NCBI RefSeq assembly: GCF_030690345.1
Contig: NZ_JAUYGV010000006.1
Location: forward strand, 372,001 to 436,000
DNA: 64,000 nt
Direction of reading: 5' to 3'
Source of the DNA: Rheinheimera sp.
GTDB lineage: Bacteria; Pseudomonadota; Gammaproteobacteria; Enterobacterales; Alteromonadaceae
How positions within the stretch are numbered: position 1 is the first letter of the stretch; each line of letters begins with the position of its first letter. A program made the translations under genes and the position numbers. Below the pieces are notes generated by a model. That model searched no databases. It saw only the letters and a list, made by a program, of their open reading frames with translations, and was not told the origin of the DNA. Below are positions 23,596-34,467 of this stretch, piece by piece.

Positions 23596-25275
23596 ATGTT
23601 CAATTTTACGCTGAAAAACAAAATGCTGCTGCTGGCGGTATTGCCGATGGTGACGGTAGTGCTGGCGCTGATGTTGCTGATTTACAGCCAGATGCGCGCC
23701 ATGGGCGAAGAAGAAGTGGTGCAGTTTCGCGCTGATATGATGGCAGAGAAGCAAAATGCACTGCAGCACCATGTGGCCATTGCGGTAACAGCTGTGGCGC
23801 CCTATTTCGGCAGTGGTGCACCCTCCGCAGAGCAACTGGATGCTGCGAAAGCGGTGATCCGCGCGATGAAGTTCAGCGATGACGGCTATATGTTTGTTTA
23901 CGATATGGACGGTGTGAACATAGTGCACGGTTCTAATGCGGCGCTGGAAGGGCGCAATTTAATGAGCCTGCAGGACCCGAATGGTATTTATTTGATCCGC
24001 GAGTTAATTGACGCCGGCAAAAAAGGTGGTGGCTTTGTTACTTATATGTGGGACGAGAAAACCCGCGGCGGCTTAACGCCTAAGCTGGGTTATGCCGCAC
24101 CGATGTATAACAACCGCTGGGTGTTAGGCTCGGGCTTTTATATTGATGATATTGACCGCCGGGTAGCAGAGCAGGAAGCACAGATTAGCGAGCGTATCCG
24201 CGATACGCTGTTGCTGATTATCGGCGGTGCTGTAGTGCTGTTGGTGTTGGTGGTATTGCTGGCATTATTTGTGGCAAATTTGGTGGTGTCACCACTGCAA
24301 AAAGCCTCGGCGGCGCTGATTAACATTGGTCAGGGCGAGGGGGATTTAACCCAGCGGCTGCAGATAGAAACGGCCGATGAAGTAGGTGAAGTAGCGCGCG
24401 GCTTTAATGAGTTTGCGCAAAAAATTCAGCAACTGGTTAGCGAAGTAAAACAAGCGGTGCTGGCGCTGAGCCATTCGGCCAGTACCATGCAGCAAATTGT
24501 GCACTTAACTGACCAGGATGCCGGCACGCAAAAGGCCGAAACTACCCAGGTTGCTGCAGCGGTGTATCAAATGTCGACGGCAGTGCAGGAAGTGGCCAGC
24601 AGCGCCGGCTTAGCCGCCGGTGCCGCCCAGGACGCCGATAAAGAAGCGGTAGGTGGCCAGCATAGTGTGTCGCTTACCATCAGCTCGATTAACAAGCTGG
24701 CCGAAGATGTAAACCGTGCCGGCGATGCCATTGAGAAGCTGGGTGCTAACGCCGACCAGATTGGCTCGGTGGTAAATGTAATTCGCGGTATTGCCGAGCA
24801 AACCAACCTGCTGGCGTTAAACGCGGCGATAGAGGCGGCACGGGCCGGTGAGCAAGGCCGCGGCTTTGCCGTTGTCGCCGACGAAGTACGCACCCTGGCT
24901 ACCCGTACCCAGCAAAGCACCAATGAAATTCAGCAGATGATAGATGTGTTCCAACAGGGCACCAAAGATGCGGTATTGGTAATGCAGCGCGGCAAGGAGC
25001 AGTCGGTGCAAACCGTGGCTCAGGCTGATAAAGCCAGCGAATCACTGCAAACCATTACCAAGTCGGTTAGCACCATTACCCAGATGAATATTCAGATTGC
25101 CACCGCAGCAGAGCAACAAACTGCTGTGGCGGCAGATATCAGCCGCAGTATTCATGAAATTGCCCAGTTGGCCGATCAGGCGGCAAATAACGCCTCTGAA
25201 CTGGCCAAATCGACTGATGAGCTGGGCAGCATAGAACAGCGGTTAAGTGCTCTGGTACAGCGCTTTCGCGTTTAA
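23596..25275 (+). CDS. methyl-accepting chemotaxis protein with a Cache domain
   Basis: 559 residues from the ATG that has GCGGAGCC upstream; an in-frame TTG 15 nt earlier is rejected. TM1 ([21 protein letters not shown]), a periplasmic single-Cache (sCache_2) sensor about 40-190 ([35 protein letters not shown]), TM2 ([27 protein letters not shown]), HAMP, then the signalling domain with the conserved hairpin tip [19 protein letters not shown] and [10 protein letters not shown]. The sCache_2 form often binds small carboxylates. No C-terminal CheR-tether pentapeptide. The ligand is unknown; adjacency to the amylase operon is divergent and may be incidental. Confidence 0.93.
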   Translation: MFNFTLKNKMLLLAVLPMVTVVLALMLLIYSQMRAMGEEEVVQFRADMMAEKQNALQHHVAIAVTAVAPYFGSGAPSAEQLDAAKAVIRAMKFSDDGYMFVYDMDGVNIVHGSNAALEGRNLMSLQDPNGIYLIRELIDAGKKGGGFVTYMWDEKTRGGLTPKLGYAAPMYNNRWVLGSGFYIDDIDRRVAEQEAQISERIRDTLLLIIGGAVVLLVLVVLLALFVANLVVSPLQKASAALINIGQGEGDLTQRLQIETADEVGEVARGFNEFAQKIQQLVSEVKQAVLALSHSASTMQQIVHLTDQDAGTQKAETTQVAAAVYQMSTAVQEVASSAGLAAGAAQDADKEAVGGQHSVSLTISSINKLAEDVNRAGDAIEKLGANADQIGSVVNVIRGIAEQTNLLALNAAIEAARAGEQGRGFAVVADEVRTLATRTQQSTNEIQQMIDVFQQGTKDAVLVMQRGKEQSVQTVAQADKASESLQTITKSVSTITQMNIQIATAAEQQTAVAADISRSIHEIAQLADQAANNASELAKSTDELGSIEQRLSALVQRFRV

Positions 25276-26174
25276 GCCGGCGTAGCCGTGCTGGTTGCCG
25301 CCGGCAGTGCCGGTAGCGGCCGGCGCACAAACCAGCGCCCCAGATGCCAGAGTAACCACAGCGATAACAGCGGAAAGATCAGCGTTTGCAAACTGTACAC
25401 TACAATCAGTTGGATCAGCTTTTCTACCATGTTGTCGGAGAAGCTTTTAACCGCGGCAAACATATCATTCGCCTGCGCTGCCATCTGGCGTAACCAACTG
25501 AATGAGCCTTCATCGGCACTTTGCAGCGGCTGATCCACCCGTTGCAGCGCCGCCGTTTCACCACTCAGTGCGGCCTCGGCGGCAATACGTTGTGGCTCTA
25601 ATACCCAGTCTGACAGTTCGGCCACGCCAAAAGCCGCCAGTGGCACACCAATACGGATCACCAGCAGCAGGGCAATAAAAATGCGTAGCAGCCAGGTGCA
25701 GCTGGTACGCCAGCCGGCAGGCCCCAGTAACAGCAATACAGCAGACAGTAAAATACCGCCGCCAAATAGCGGCAAGGCGGCTAACTTGCCAAACTCAAGT
25801 AAAAACAGCTGCAGGCCGATGGATGTCATCGCCAAGACCATTAAATCGGAGTAACGCACCGCCATATCCTGCAGCGGCTTTAAAAACTGGCCGGGTTTAA
25901 CACTGGCAACACCGACGCCGACTTCGGCTTCTGATACAAAGGCAATGCCACGGTCAATTAAGCGCGCAGTAGCAAAAGAAGCGCTGCTCAGCACCAGGCT
26001 GCGCTGCAGCGCGGCAGTGGCCCGGTCATCCAGTGGTGCAAGTAGCGGGTTCACCAGCCGTTGCTGCAGCAGGCCGCTGTAAATGCCGGCCGCCAGCACT
26101 AACAGACACAGCAATAACGCCACGCTGCGCTGTGCAGTACTGAGTTTGCTTAAAGATTTACTGAGTGAGTTCAT
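25272..26174 (-). CDS. uncharacterised multi-pass membrane protein
   Basis: 300 residues. Hydrophobic segments at about 17-36, 113-130, 135-155, 163-185 and 255-285 predict about five membrane helices. Between the first two lies a periplasmic-type stretch ([47 protein letters not shown]), and a second loop of about 55 residues precedes the last pair. I do not recognise a domain with a known function. Convergent with the chemoreceptor, the two stops overlapping by 4 nt. Confidence 0.7.
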   Translation of the reverse strand: MNSLSKSLSKLSTAQRSVALLLCLLVLAAGIYSGLLQQRLVNPLLAPLDDRATAALQRSLVLSSASFATARLIDRGIAFVSEAEVGVGVASVKPGQFLKPLQDMAVRYSDLMVLAMTSIGLQLFLLEFGKLAALPLFGGGILLSAVLLLLGPAGWRTSCTWLLRIFIALLLVIRIGVPLAAFGVAELSDWVLEPQRIAAEAALSGETAALQRVDQPLQSADEGSFSWLRQMAAQANDMFAAVKSFSDNMVEKLIQLIVVYSLQTLIFPLLSLWLLWHLGRWFVRRPLPALPAATSTATPA

Positions 26175-26262
26175 GGCGGCCTCCGGTTAACAGCATGGCG
26201 GGCTCAGGCTTACGCCAGTATTAACCATTTCACCATGCAGTGAAAGCGGTGCGGCAAAAGTA

Positions 26263-26282
26263 AAGGCGCCCGCAGGCGCCTT
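26263..26282 (-). terminator. intrinsic terminator of the giant surface-protein gene
   Basis: AAGGCGCC-TGCG-GGCGCCTT on the minus strand, an 8-bp G+C-rich stem with tetraloop followed by TACTTTTG, 8 nt past the stop. Confidence 0.75.
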
Positions 26283-26290
26283 AGTGCTGA

Positions 26291-29200
26291 TTAAAAGGCG
26301 TAACTGACGCCAAGCATAATATTATCAGCTTTATTCCCTTCCAGATGATAGCGGGTAAATGTCGTACGCAGTGTCAGATGCTGGTCCAGCGCATAACCGG
26401 CGCCAAGCGCCCAATAGATGTCGGTATCGCTGGCTTTATAGCTGATAAGGTTATCGCCGGCTGTGCTGCGGGTTTCGCTGTTCCAGGCAAACACCCCGGT
26501 TTGTACCGTTGCTGACCAACCGGCATGCTGCCATACGTGGTAAGCCAAGCCGCTGCGCACACCTTTGGCCAGCATAGGGCCTATGTCTGATATGCTGCGG
26601 TGGAATGCTTGCGGAGTGAGTGTTTCGCCACGCATACTGACACTGGCATCACCTAAATCCACGTAATGCGCCTGTATTGCCAGCCGCGGCGTGAAGTAGT
26701 AACTCAGGCCCAGCGCCCAGCTTCTGCCGCTGTTGTCGTATTGCAGTAACTCGGCTTCCGCCGGCAGTTGGCTGCGGATCTCGCCGGTTGACTGTTTCGT
26801 CGTGCTTTTGCCGAAAAACGCATCAACAGACCAGTTAGCGCTGGCACTACAGCTCAGCGTTGCCACTAACATCAATAACGCTTTCAGCAGTACCCGACGT
26901 TGGCGCAGCAGTGCCAGACAGGCCAGCAATAGTAGCGGCCAGCCATTAGCAGCACCACCGGACGATTTATTTACCACTGTTATCACCTCATATGCAGTAA
27001 CACTGATGAGCACTTCGCCGTTAACACTGCCGCCACGGTTATCGCTGACGGTAAAGCTGACGGTATCTGTGCCGGAGAACCCCTGCTGCGGCGTATAACC
27101 CAGGGTTTGCGCTGCAGTGATTGTTACCGTGCCATGTTGCGCGCTGGCGCTGCTGATAACAAGCGCATCGCCATCCGGATCGCTGGCATTGGCCAGTACA
27201 TCAATATCGATTGCCGTTTGGTCATTGGTGTCGGCTGTGGCATTGGTTACCAGCGGCGCTCTGTTGTAATACACTGCCACGCTCACCGTGGCACCGGCGC
27301 TACCGTTATTGCCATCGTTAATGCCATAACTAAGGGTGTCAGTGCCGACAAAATCCTGCGCCGGGGTGTATAGCAACGTCAGGCCATCATCACTGATGCT
27401 AACACTGCCAAATGCGGCAGAGGCCTGGTTAATGCTCAGCGTATCACCATCTGCATCGGTGTCATTTTGCAGTACGTCCAGGGTATGGCTTTGGTTCCAC
27501 TGTACCTGGTAGCTGTCGTCGGTTGCTACAGGCAGCTGGTTACCATTGAGGATAACGGCCACACCGCCCGGGTCAACAATAGTGCTGTTGGCCAGGCCGT
27601 CGGCGTCGTTAGCACCGCCATCTTCTATCAGTAACTGTACACACCAGTGGCCGGCGGTTAAGCCGTTTTGCCAGCTGTTGTCGCCAGGCGGAGGACAGAA
27701 ACCCGGCTCGCCGGCAGCGCTGAACAACTGATTGCGCTCGTTTTGCACAAAGTTGCTCCAGCCATTGGCTTGAGTAAATTTACGGTACACCGCATTTTGC
27801 GGCACCGGCTGACGCTGCGGCAATACCAGACGATAACCGGCACCGGCAACAGGCAGGCTATGCAGCATAAAGTCGAAGCTGCCGCCGATATTAGCGGCCA
27901 GCATATCCGGCTCCAGAGCTTGTTGGTCTGCCGTTGTCAGCTGAATACCACCGGAGTTGCTCAGTGCTGCTGTTGTGCCTTTGCGCAGGCAGATACCGGG
28001 CTCGCCTTCAGCGACAAATTGCACAACGTTAGCCAGTTGTTCCGGAATGACGTTGCAGTCAAAGCCCGGATCCAGATAGTCAGGAATACCATTGCTGTTA
28101 CTGTCACCGAAGCCTTCAACATTGTCAGCTATCAGGTTGTTATTGCTGTCGCTATCATCCAGCAGCGGCAAGCTGTCCTGCACCAGCAGGTAAATTTCGG
28201 CGGTGCTGCTCAGCGGCTCAACGGCATCATCAGTGGCTGTCAGCGCAATACGATAGACGCCGCTGGCCAGGCCTGCAGGGTCAAACACAAACTGCATCGC
28301 ATCACCCGAGATATTGCTCAGCGCCGCATCAGCTTGCCATTGCAGACCGGCACTGTCACCCGGATTCGGATCGCTGACCTGCGCGGTAATGCTTGCTACG
28401 CCACCGGCTTTACTTAGTGTCAGGCGGTTTTCGCCCTGTTGCTGTGCATTCAGTACTACCACTGGAGCCAGGTTAGCTTCTGTAACGCTGATGGTAGTAC
28501 TGGCGTTGGCTCCAAGGTTCAGGCCGGTATCCAGAGTAATCACAATATCTTTTTCTGCCACGCTGCTTAAATCAGCGAACAGGTTAAAGCTGAAGCTGGC
28601 GCGCAGCCCGGAGCTAATTTGTACCGAGCCTGCTGCCAGATCATGCTCGGTCAGGGCATCGGCAGAGCCGCTGACCGTGTAAGCCACCTCCAGCGGGTAA
28701 ACCGGTGCCTGGCCATTCAGTATCACCTCTACTGTAACTGTGCTGTTGTTAATCACGGTTTGCGGTTTGCTTAACGACACTAACGGGTTTACCTGCAGTA
28801 ACTGAGTCACAGTGCTGCTCTGGCCGCTGGCATCGGTTGCCCGCCAGTACAGTTCGTGGCTGCCGGCGGCAAACATTGGCAAGCCGTTAACCAGCGATAC
28901 GGCCAGCCGGTTACCGTTAACATCAACTGCGGTCGCCACGCCGACATCGACCTTGGTAAATAAGCCGCTGGCATTGATGATCAAATCATCCGGTGCGGTA
29001 ATAACCGGTGCATCCGGGTTACTGCCTGCAATTTGCAGTGTTACCTGCGCCATATCGCTTAGCTCGCCATCGCTGATGTTATAGCTGAAAGAGGTGGTAC
29101 CACTGAAATTGTCCGGGGCAGTAAACAGCAGTTTATTATTCTGCACACTAACCAGACCAATACCGGCTTTAGCCGCTGTAATAGTCAGGCTGTCGTCGTC

Positions 29201-32200
29201 CGGGTCGGTATCGTTAGCGGCTACATCCAGCAGATAGGTATGGTTGGCGCTAAACGGTAGTTCAATATTGTCATCTACCGCTACCGGCGCGGCATTAACG
29301 TTAATAACTTCCAGGTTAAACGCATCCAGGCTGGCGGTAAATTCGCCATCAGACACACTGATCACAATACCGCTGGTAGTACCTACATGTTCTTTCGCCG
29401 GGGTGCCGGTTAACGCGCCGCTGGCAGAATCAAAACTTGCCCAGGTTGGTTTATTGGTAATGCTAAAGGTCAGGGTGTCGTCGTCGGGATCAGACACCGT
29501 TGGCTCAAAGTTGTAGCTTTCGTCCTGATTAACCGTGATAGCAGGTGTGCCGCTTATTTCCGGTGCCTCATTTACTGCGCTGACTTCGATGTTAAATGCA
29601 TTCAGACTGGCGCTAAGTACACCATCACTAACACTGATAACAATACCTGTCGTTGTCCCGACATCATCCCGTGTTGGCGTACCACTTAATGCGCCGGTCG
29701 TTGTGTTAAAGCTGGCCCAGGCTGGTTTGTTGCTAATGCTAAATGTCAGACTGTCGTTTTCAGCATCAGTGGTAACCGGTGTAAACAAATATGCGTTGCC
29801 ACGAGATACCTGAGTAGGTGGTATACCGCTAATCTCTGGTGCACTGTTTAATGTAATACTGTTGGACGCCGCAGAAGCTGCGCTGACGCCTGCTGAGTTG
29901 GTAGCAGTTACTGTGAAGGTGTAGGCCTTACCACCAGACAAACCTGTAACGGTTATTGGGGATCCGTTACCTGATACCGACAGATTATCCGGGCTGGACG
30001 TAACCTTATAGGAGCTGATAGCGCTACCACCTTTAAAAGCCGGAGCACTGAACGTTACGCTGGCTGCTGTGCCTGACACTGCAGTAGCTGAACCGATAGT
30101 TGGAGCGCCCGGCACAACAGCGGCAACGTTAAAACTGCGGTTAACCTGCGGTGCAGCAAGATAAGCGGCATTCCCCGCCTGGTCTGCATTAATCGAACAG
30201 CTACCGGTAGCGACAAAAGTTAAGGCGCCGCCGGAAGTTATAGTGCACACCCCTGTAGTCGATGAGGTAAAGCTTACCGTCAAGCCGGAGTTCGACGTCG
30301 CTGTCAGCGTTGGATTGGTACCAAAATTCTGCGCGCCGGGGTTAGCAAAGGTAATGATCTGAGCTGCCGCCGGTGTAGTAGCGTTAGATGCTGCCGAGGC
30401 AACACCGGTGCCGGCACTGTTAGTTGCCGTAACGCTAAAGGTATAAGCCGTGCCGTTAGTTAAACCGTTAACGACTACCGGCGAGCCGGCACCAACGCCG
30501 GTAAGGCCACCGGGGTTGGACGTAACCGTATAACCGGTAATATTAACGCCGCCATTACTCGCCGGGGCGGTAAAGGCAATGCTTGCAGCAGTATCAGCTG
30601 CAGTGGCAACAACAGCCGTAGGTGCACCGGGCACTACCGGGTTAACAATAAAGGTCCGGCTTACCTGAGGAGCGGGCAAGTAGCTACCATTACCGGCTTG
30701 ATCGGCATTGATTGTACAGGTACCCGTGGTCACAAACGTCAGTGCGCCTGCCGCGGTTATAGTACAAACCGCTGGTGTTGAAGAGGTAAATACCGGTGTT
30801 AAACCGGAGTCGGTCGTTGCTGTCAGGGTTGGTGTAGTACCAAAGTTCTGCGCCCCCGGGTTGGCAAAGGTAATAGTTTGGATAGCAGCCGGCGTTATTG
30901 AGTTGGAGGCTGCCGATGCAGGGCCGGTGCCTGCAACGTTGTTTGCCGTTACGGTAAAAGTATAGGCCTGGCCATTGGTTAAACCGGCCACCACAATCGG
31001 GGATGACGCACCGAGTATCGGCGCAACATCTGCTGGGTTTACCGTTACTGTATAACCGGTAATCGCCGCGCCGCCGATATTCACCGGGGCCACAAAGGCA
31101 ACACTGGCCTGGGTATCACCGGCGATTGCAGTCCCTATGGTTGGTGCATTGGGCACTACCGGGTTAACGGTGAAAGAGCGGCTCACTTGTAACGCAGGCA
31201 GGAAGGAGGAATCACCCGCTTGGTCCGCATTGATCGTACAAGTACCCGCCGCAACAAATGTTAGTGTACCACCGCTGGTGATGTTACAAACGCCGGTTGT
31301 CGATGAAGTGAACGTCACCGTATAGCCAGCTCCGGCAGATGAAGTGGCTGTAAGCGTTGGCGTAGTATTAAAGTTCTGCGCTCCGGGATTATTAAAGGTA
31401 ATGGTTTGCGTGCCTTTGGGGATCACAGCATTAGATGGCGCTGAAGCAACGCTATTGCCTTTAATATTGGTCGCTGTCACGGTAAAGCTGTAGGAGGTAC
31501 CGTTATCCAGGCCGTTTACGCTAATGGTGCAAGCTGCAGGGCCGGCACAGTTACCTGAGGCGCCGCCGGGGCTGGCAGTAGCGGTATAAGTGGTAATGGC
31601 CGAGCCGCCGTTATTGCCAGGAGCAGTAAAGGTTACACTGGCCTGGGTATTACCTGCAGTGGCTGTGCCTATGGTTGGGGCGTCGGGTACCGTTATACCA
31701 TCCACCAGCACAGATGCTGTACTGCCGACACTGTTCAGTGTCAGATTCATATTATTGCCGGAACCGTCTTGCAGCGTAGCGTTATTGGCGTCAATCACGC
31801 CGGCGACAGCAATACCGTTAGCATCAAAGTCACCGGGCTGGGCGGTATAACGGAAGGTTAACCAGGGCGAAGCTGAACCGGAGATGTAGCTGGCGTAGCG
31901 CGTGCTGGCGCCAACCGTCAGTGCAATGCGCGGTGTGCCGCCATTAGTGTCGACAACAACATCACTGACAGCAGCAATATTAACCACAAAATCCAGGTTT
32001 TGCCCTGCAATATAGGTGGCATTGGCCGGCACACTAACGCTACCGACGACAGGGGCGGCATTATCCACAGCAGCATTGCTGGTATCGGCCCGGGTTGCGC
32101 TGTTACCGGCGTTATCGGTAGCGGTAACCGACACATTGCGGCCACCGGCTTCTATCGCACCGGCAACGACAGTGTAAGTAGCTGTCCAGGTGCCGGCGCT

Positions 32201-34450
32201 GTTGCTGGCGGCAACTGTACCGCCACCAAACTGACTGAAATTAACAGTCACGCCACTAATGGTATCGCTATTATTATCTCCGCCTGCGGTATTGTTCCAG
32301 CTGGCGGTGACAGTGTCGCCGACAATATAAGTTCCGCCAGAGCCGGTGCCGCCGGAAATACTGATCCGTGCATCAGTTACTGTTGGGGCTATGTTGTCGA
32401 CAGTAGCATTTGTAGTGTCAGCAGCGGTGGTGGGGCCGTCTGCATTGCTGGCGGTGACGCTGATATTACGATTGGTAGTATCAATGGCGCCTGCCGTAAT
32501 GGTATAGGTTGCGGTCCAGCTGCCGGCGCTATTAGTGGCAACCACTGCAGCACCGCCGCCAAACTGGGAAAAATCTGTCGTAACACCGGTAATGCCGGCG
32601 TTATTATCGCCGCCGCCGGTATTGTTCCACGTTACGCTGATGGTATCGCCAATTTTATAAGCACCACCGGTACCTGTTGCACCGGAAATGCTGATGTTGC
32701 CATCGGTGACGACGGGAAATGGGGCGTAGTTGGTGTCGGTAGTGCCACCGCCTGTGGTGTGTATCTGCGAGGTCGACACGCCGGCAGCGCCGTTTGAGCT
32801 GCTGCCATCGTTTGTTAAGCCAATACCACCGGCTGCACCAATATTGCCCGTTGCCAATGACGTGTTCGTAGCGGTGTCTATCTGAACGGTGCCTCCGGCA
32901 TTCCAGATGGCACCAATACCAGATCCCGCATCGCCGCCATTACCACTGATACCACTAGTACCACCGCCACCGCCACCACCGCCAGCGCCGACGTTATTGG
33001 TGATACTGCTACTTGTGACGGTGAGCAAACCAGTGTTGTAGATGCCGCCCGTCGCATTGCCGGCCCGACCGCCTCCAAATGAGTAGCCACCGCCGCCGCC
33101 GCCGCCACCGATGCTAATCGAACCATTGCTGGCGGTGCCGCCATTGCCGCCATTGGTGTAACTGTTTCCGTAGGTTGCGCCCGTACCGCCGCTAGATGTG
33201 CCGCCACGCCCGACCAGGTTACCAAAGCCAGCACCGTCGCCCCCCGCGCCTGCCGAGGCCGAACCTGCCGTATGTGTCGGGTTAGTGCCGCCGGCACCGC
33301 CAAAAGTCGTGCCGAAACCACCACCGCCACCACCAGCACCGCCTCCACCTCCCGCGCCACCGCCACCACCACCGCCGCCAGCTGCTTTACCTGCGGTGAT
33401 GGTAGAGTTAGTAATTATGAGCGTCCCGGTATTGCGGATATTGGCACCCAATGCATCGCCACCAGCAAGTCCGACACCGTTGCCCGGGGTATTACCACCG
33501 TTGCCGGTCAAGAAACCGTTGCTAATTGTCAGGCCACTGATAGCGACTTCTGAGCCTGCACCCGATGATGCAACATCCAGTACCCGCGTAAGGTTATTGC
33601 CGTTGAGCGTAAAGCCGCCGCCGACAATTGACATAGTCTTGCCATCGGTGACATTGATTGAAATGGCGTCAGCTGCTGAAGCGAAGCTGATATTACCGGT
33701 TAAAGTGATCACGTCGTCGAGGCCATCGGTGTTACCAGTGGCAATAGCGGCTTTAAGTTGTGCAACTGAGTTAACACTGGTTGTTACCAAGGTGTGATTG
33801 TAATTATCCAGTCGGTTTGCCAGCAACGCCCGGCCACTGTCAATCTTACCGGTGGTAATCTCCAGATCCCAGTTCCCGCCAGCAGTATTCCCCCCTGTTT
33901 TGTCATCAGATGCTGCAATATCGGCACCGGTTAACTGCGACAGTTGCGCCAGAAATGCAGCCCCTTTTGCGCCATTGGCAACATCACAACCATAGAGTTT
34001 GATATCGCCATTCTCTGTCAACGCAGCGCCTATAGACTGTAACTGGTTGCTGTACTGACTGATATTTTCCACTGACAGCGGCTCATTGCCCAGCAGCAGC
34101 GAACCTTTATCACCATGTGAAATGATATGAATGGCGGCTATATTGCGGCGCTGTTTTACATAGTTTGCTAGCTGCGCCACACCATTGCTGTCGGCGTCTA
34201 TAAAGATAACTTCAGTACCTGGCTTTATAGCCTTGAGGATAGTACTGATGTCCGGTACTCGTGAATCAATAAACACCAGCTCCGGGCCTGTATAACCTGC
34301 TTCGATAAACGCTGCGGCTTGCGTGTTGTCTGAAATGCCGGAAAGTGGCAGAGCGAGTGCCACCTGCACTGAACTGGCCAGCAACGTTGTAACAAACAGC
34401 GTTTTGCATAGCGGCTTTGTAACAGTTGTAACGGGGGGTTGAACTGGCAT
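26291..34450 (-). CDS. giant modular surface protein: DUF4347, Gly-rich, Ig/Fn3/cadherin-like repeats, internal GlyGly-CTERM, C-terminal beta-barrel
   Basis: 2719 residues from ATG 34450 (AGGAAAG upstream). Order: signal peptide (about 1-35, ending QVALA); DUF4347 (about 55-205) with IHIISHGDKG and LYGCDVANG; a region with very Gly-rich stretches (about 350-520); two near-identical about 100-residue Ig-like repeats (about 590-850); four Fn3-like units alternating with three QTITFxNPGAQNF repeats (about 920-1530); two putative-Ig units (PEISGxP...FSIxNKPxWASF); cadherin-like and HYR-like units; a DSDSNNNLIADNVEG calcium-type segment; two VxQNDTDADGD cadherin repeats. Near 2500, SSGGAANGWPLLLLACLALL plus RQRR resembles a GlyGly-CTERM rhombosortase signal. 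It is followed by a second signal-like segment (LLKALLMLVATLSCSASA) and an about 180-residue OM barrel ending in SYAF. Likely cell-surface adhesion or matrix role (inference). Confidence 0.85.
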   Translation of the reverse strand: MPVQPPVTTVTKPLCKTLFVTTLLASSVQVALALPLSGISDNTQAAAFIEAGYTGPELVFIDSRVPDISTILKAIKPGTEVIFIDADSNGVAQLANYVKQRRNIAAIHIISHGDKGSLLLGNEPLSVENISQYSNQLQSIGAALTENGDIKLYGCDVANGAKGAAFLAQLSQLTGADIAASDDKTGGNTAGGNWDLEITTGKIDSGRALLANRLDNYNHTLVTTSVNSVAQLKAAIATGNTDGLDDVITLTGNISFASAADAISINVTDGKTMSIVGGGFTLNGNNLTRVLDVASSGAGSEVAISGLTISNGFLTGNGGNTPGNGVGLAGGDALGANIRNTGTLIITNSTITAGKAAGGGGGGGGAGGGGGAGGGGGGFGTTFGGAGGTNPTHTAGSASAGAGGDGAGFGNLVGRGGTSSGGTGATYGNSYTNGGNGGTASNGSISIGGGGGGGGYSFGGGRAGNATGGIYNTGLLTVTSSSITNNVGAGGGGGGGGTSGISGNGGDAGSGIGAIWNAGGTVQIDTATNTSLATGNIGAAGGIGLTNDGSSSNGAAGVSTSQIHTTGGGTTDTNYAPFPVVTDGNISISGATGTGGAYKIGDTISVTWNNTGGGDNNAGITGVTTDFSQFGGGAAVVATNSAGSWTATYTITAGAIDTTNRNISVTASNADGPTTAADTTNATVDNIAPTVTDARISISGGTGSGGTYIVGDTVTASWNNTAGGDNNSDTISGVTVNFSQFGGGTVAASNSAGTWTATYTVVAGAIEAGGRNVSVTATDNAGNSATRADTSNAAVDNAAPVVGSVSVPANATYIAGQNLDFVVNIAAVSDVVVDTNGGTPRIALTVGASTRYASYISGSASPWLTFRYTAQPGDFDANGIAVAGVIDANNATLQDGSGNNMNLTLNSVGSTASVLVDGITVPDAPTIGTATAGNTQASVTFTAPGNNGGSAITTYTATASPGGASGNCAGPAACTISVNGLDNGTSYSFTVTATNIKGNSVASAPSNAVIPKGTQTITFNNPGAQNFNTTPTLTATSSAGAGYTVTFTSSTTGVCNITSGGTLTFVAAGTCTINADQAGDSSFLPALQVSRSFTVNPVVPNAPTIGTAIAGDTQASVAFVAPVNIGGAAITGYTVTVNPADVAPILGASSPIVVAGLTNGQAYTFTVTANNVAGTGPASAASNSITPAAIQTITFANPGAQNFGTTPTLTATTDSGLTPVFTSSTPAVCTITAAGALTFVTTGTCTINADQAGNGSYLPAPQVSRTFIVNPVVPGAPTAVVATAADTAASIAFTAPASNGGVNITGYTVTSNPGGLTGVGAGSPVVVNGLTNGTAYTFSVTATNSAGTGVASAASNATTPAAAQIITFANPGAQNFGTNPTLTATSNSGLTVSFTSSTTGVCTITSGGALTFVATGSCSINADQAGNAAYLAAPQVNRSFNVAAVVPGAPTIGSATAVSGTAASVTFSAPAFKGGSAISSYKVTSSPDNLSVSGNGSPITVTGLSGGKAYTFTVTATNSAGVSAASAASNSITLNSAPEISGIPPTQVSRGNAYLFTPVTTDAENDSLTFSISNKPAWASFNTTTGALSGTPTRDDVGTTTGIVISVSDGVLSASLNAFNIEVSAVNEAPEISGTPAITVNQDESYNFEPTVSDPDDDTLTFSITNKPTWASFDSASGALTGTPAKEHVGTTSGIVISVSDGEFTASLDAFNLEVINVNAAPVAVDDNIELPFSANHTYLLDVAANDTDPDDDSLTITAAKAGIGLVSVQNNKLLFTAPDNFSGTTSFSYNISDGELSDMAQVTLQIAGSNPDAPVITAPDDLIINASGLFTKVDVGVATAVDVNGNRLAVSLVNGLPMFAAGSHELYWRATDASGQSSTVTQLLQVNPLVSLSKPQTVINNSTVTVEVILNGQAPVYPLEVAYTVSGSADALTEHDLAAGSVQISSGLRASFSFNLFADLSSVAEKDIVITLDTGLNLGANASTTISVTEANLAPVVVLNAQQQGENRLTLSKAGGVASITAQVSDPNPGDSAGLQWQADAALSNISGDAMQFVFDPAGLASGVYRIALTATDDAVEPLSSTAEIYLLVQDSLPLLDDSDSNNNLIADNVEGFGDSNSNGIPDYLDPGFDCNVIPEQLANVVQFVAEGEPGICLRKGTTAALSNSGGIQLTTADQQALEPDMLAANIGGSFDFMLHSLPVAGAGYRLVLPQRQPVPQNAVYRKFTQANGWSNFVQNERNQLFSAAGEPGFCPPPGDNSWQNGLTAGHWCVQLLIEDGGANDADGLANSTIVDPGGVAVILNGNQLPVATDDSYQVQWNQSHTLDVLQNDTDADGDTLSINQASAAFGSVSISDDGLTLLYTPAQDFVGTDTLSYGINDGNNGSAGATVSVAVYYNRAPLVTNATADTNDQTAIDIDVLANASDPDGDALVISSASAQHGTVTITAAQTLGYTPQQGFSGTDTVSFTVSDNRGGSVNGEVLISVTAYEVITVVNKSSGGAANGWPLLLLACLALLRQRRVLLKALLMLVATLSCSASANWSVDAFFGKSTTKQSTGEIRSQLPAEAELLQYDNSGRSWALGLSYYFTPRLAIQAHYVDLGDASVSMRGETLTPQAFHRSISDIGPMLAKGVRSGLAYHVWQHAGWSATVQTGVFAWNSETRSTAGDNLISYKASDTDIYWALGAGYALDQHLTLRTTFTRYHLEGNKADNIMLGVSYAF

Positions 34451-34467
34451 AGTGCTTTCCTGCAAAG

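Noticed and set aside
23377-23928. Minus-strand frame of 183 residues across the amylase/chemoreceptor gap
   Set aside because: Overlaps the N-terminus of the well-supported chemoreceptor and the operator site; composition is His/Gln-rich without a family.
33198-33797. Proline/alanine-rich frame on the plus strand opposite the giant gene
   Set aside because: It mirrors the Gly-rich codons of the giant protein on the other strand; no ribosome site, no family, and several similar frames (for example 32000-32797) lie along the same gene.
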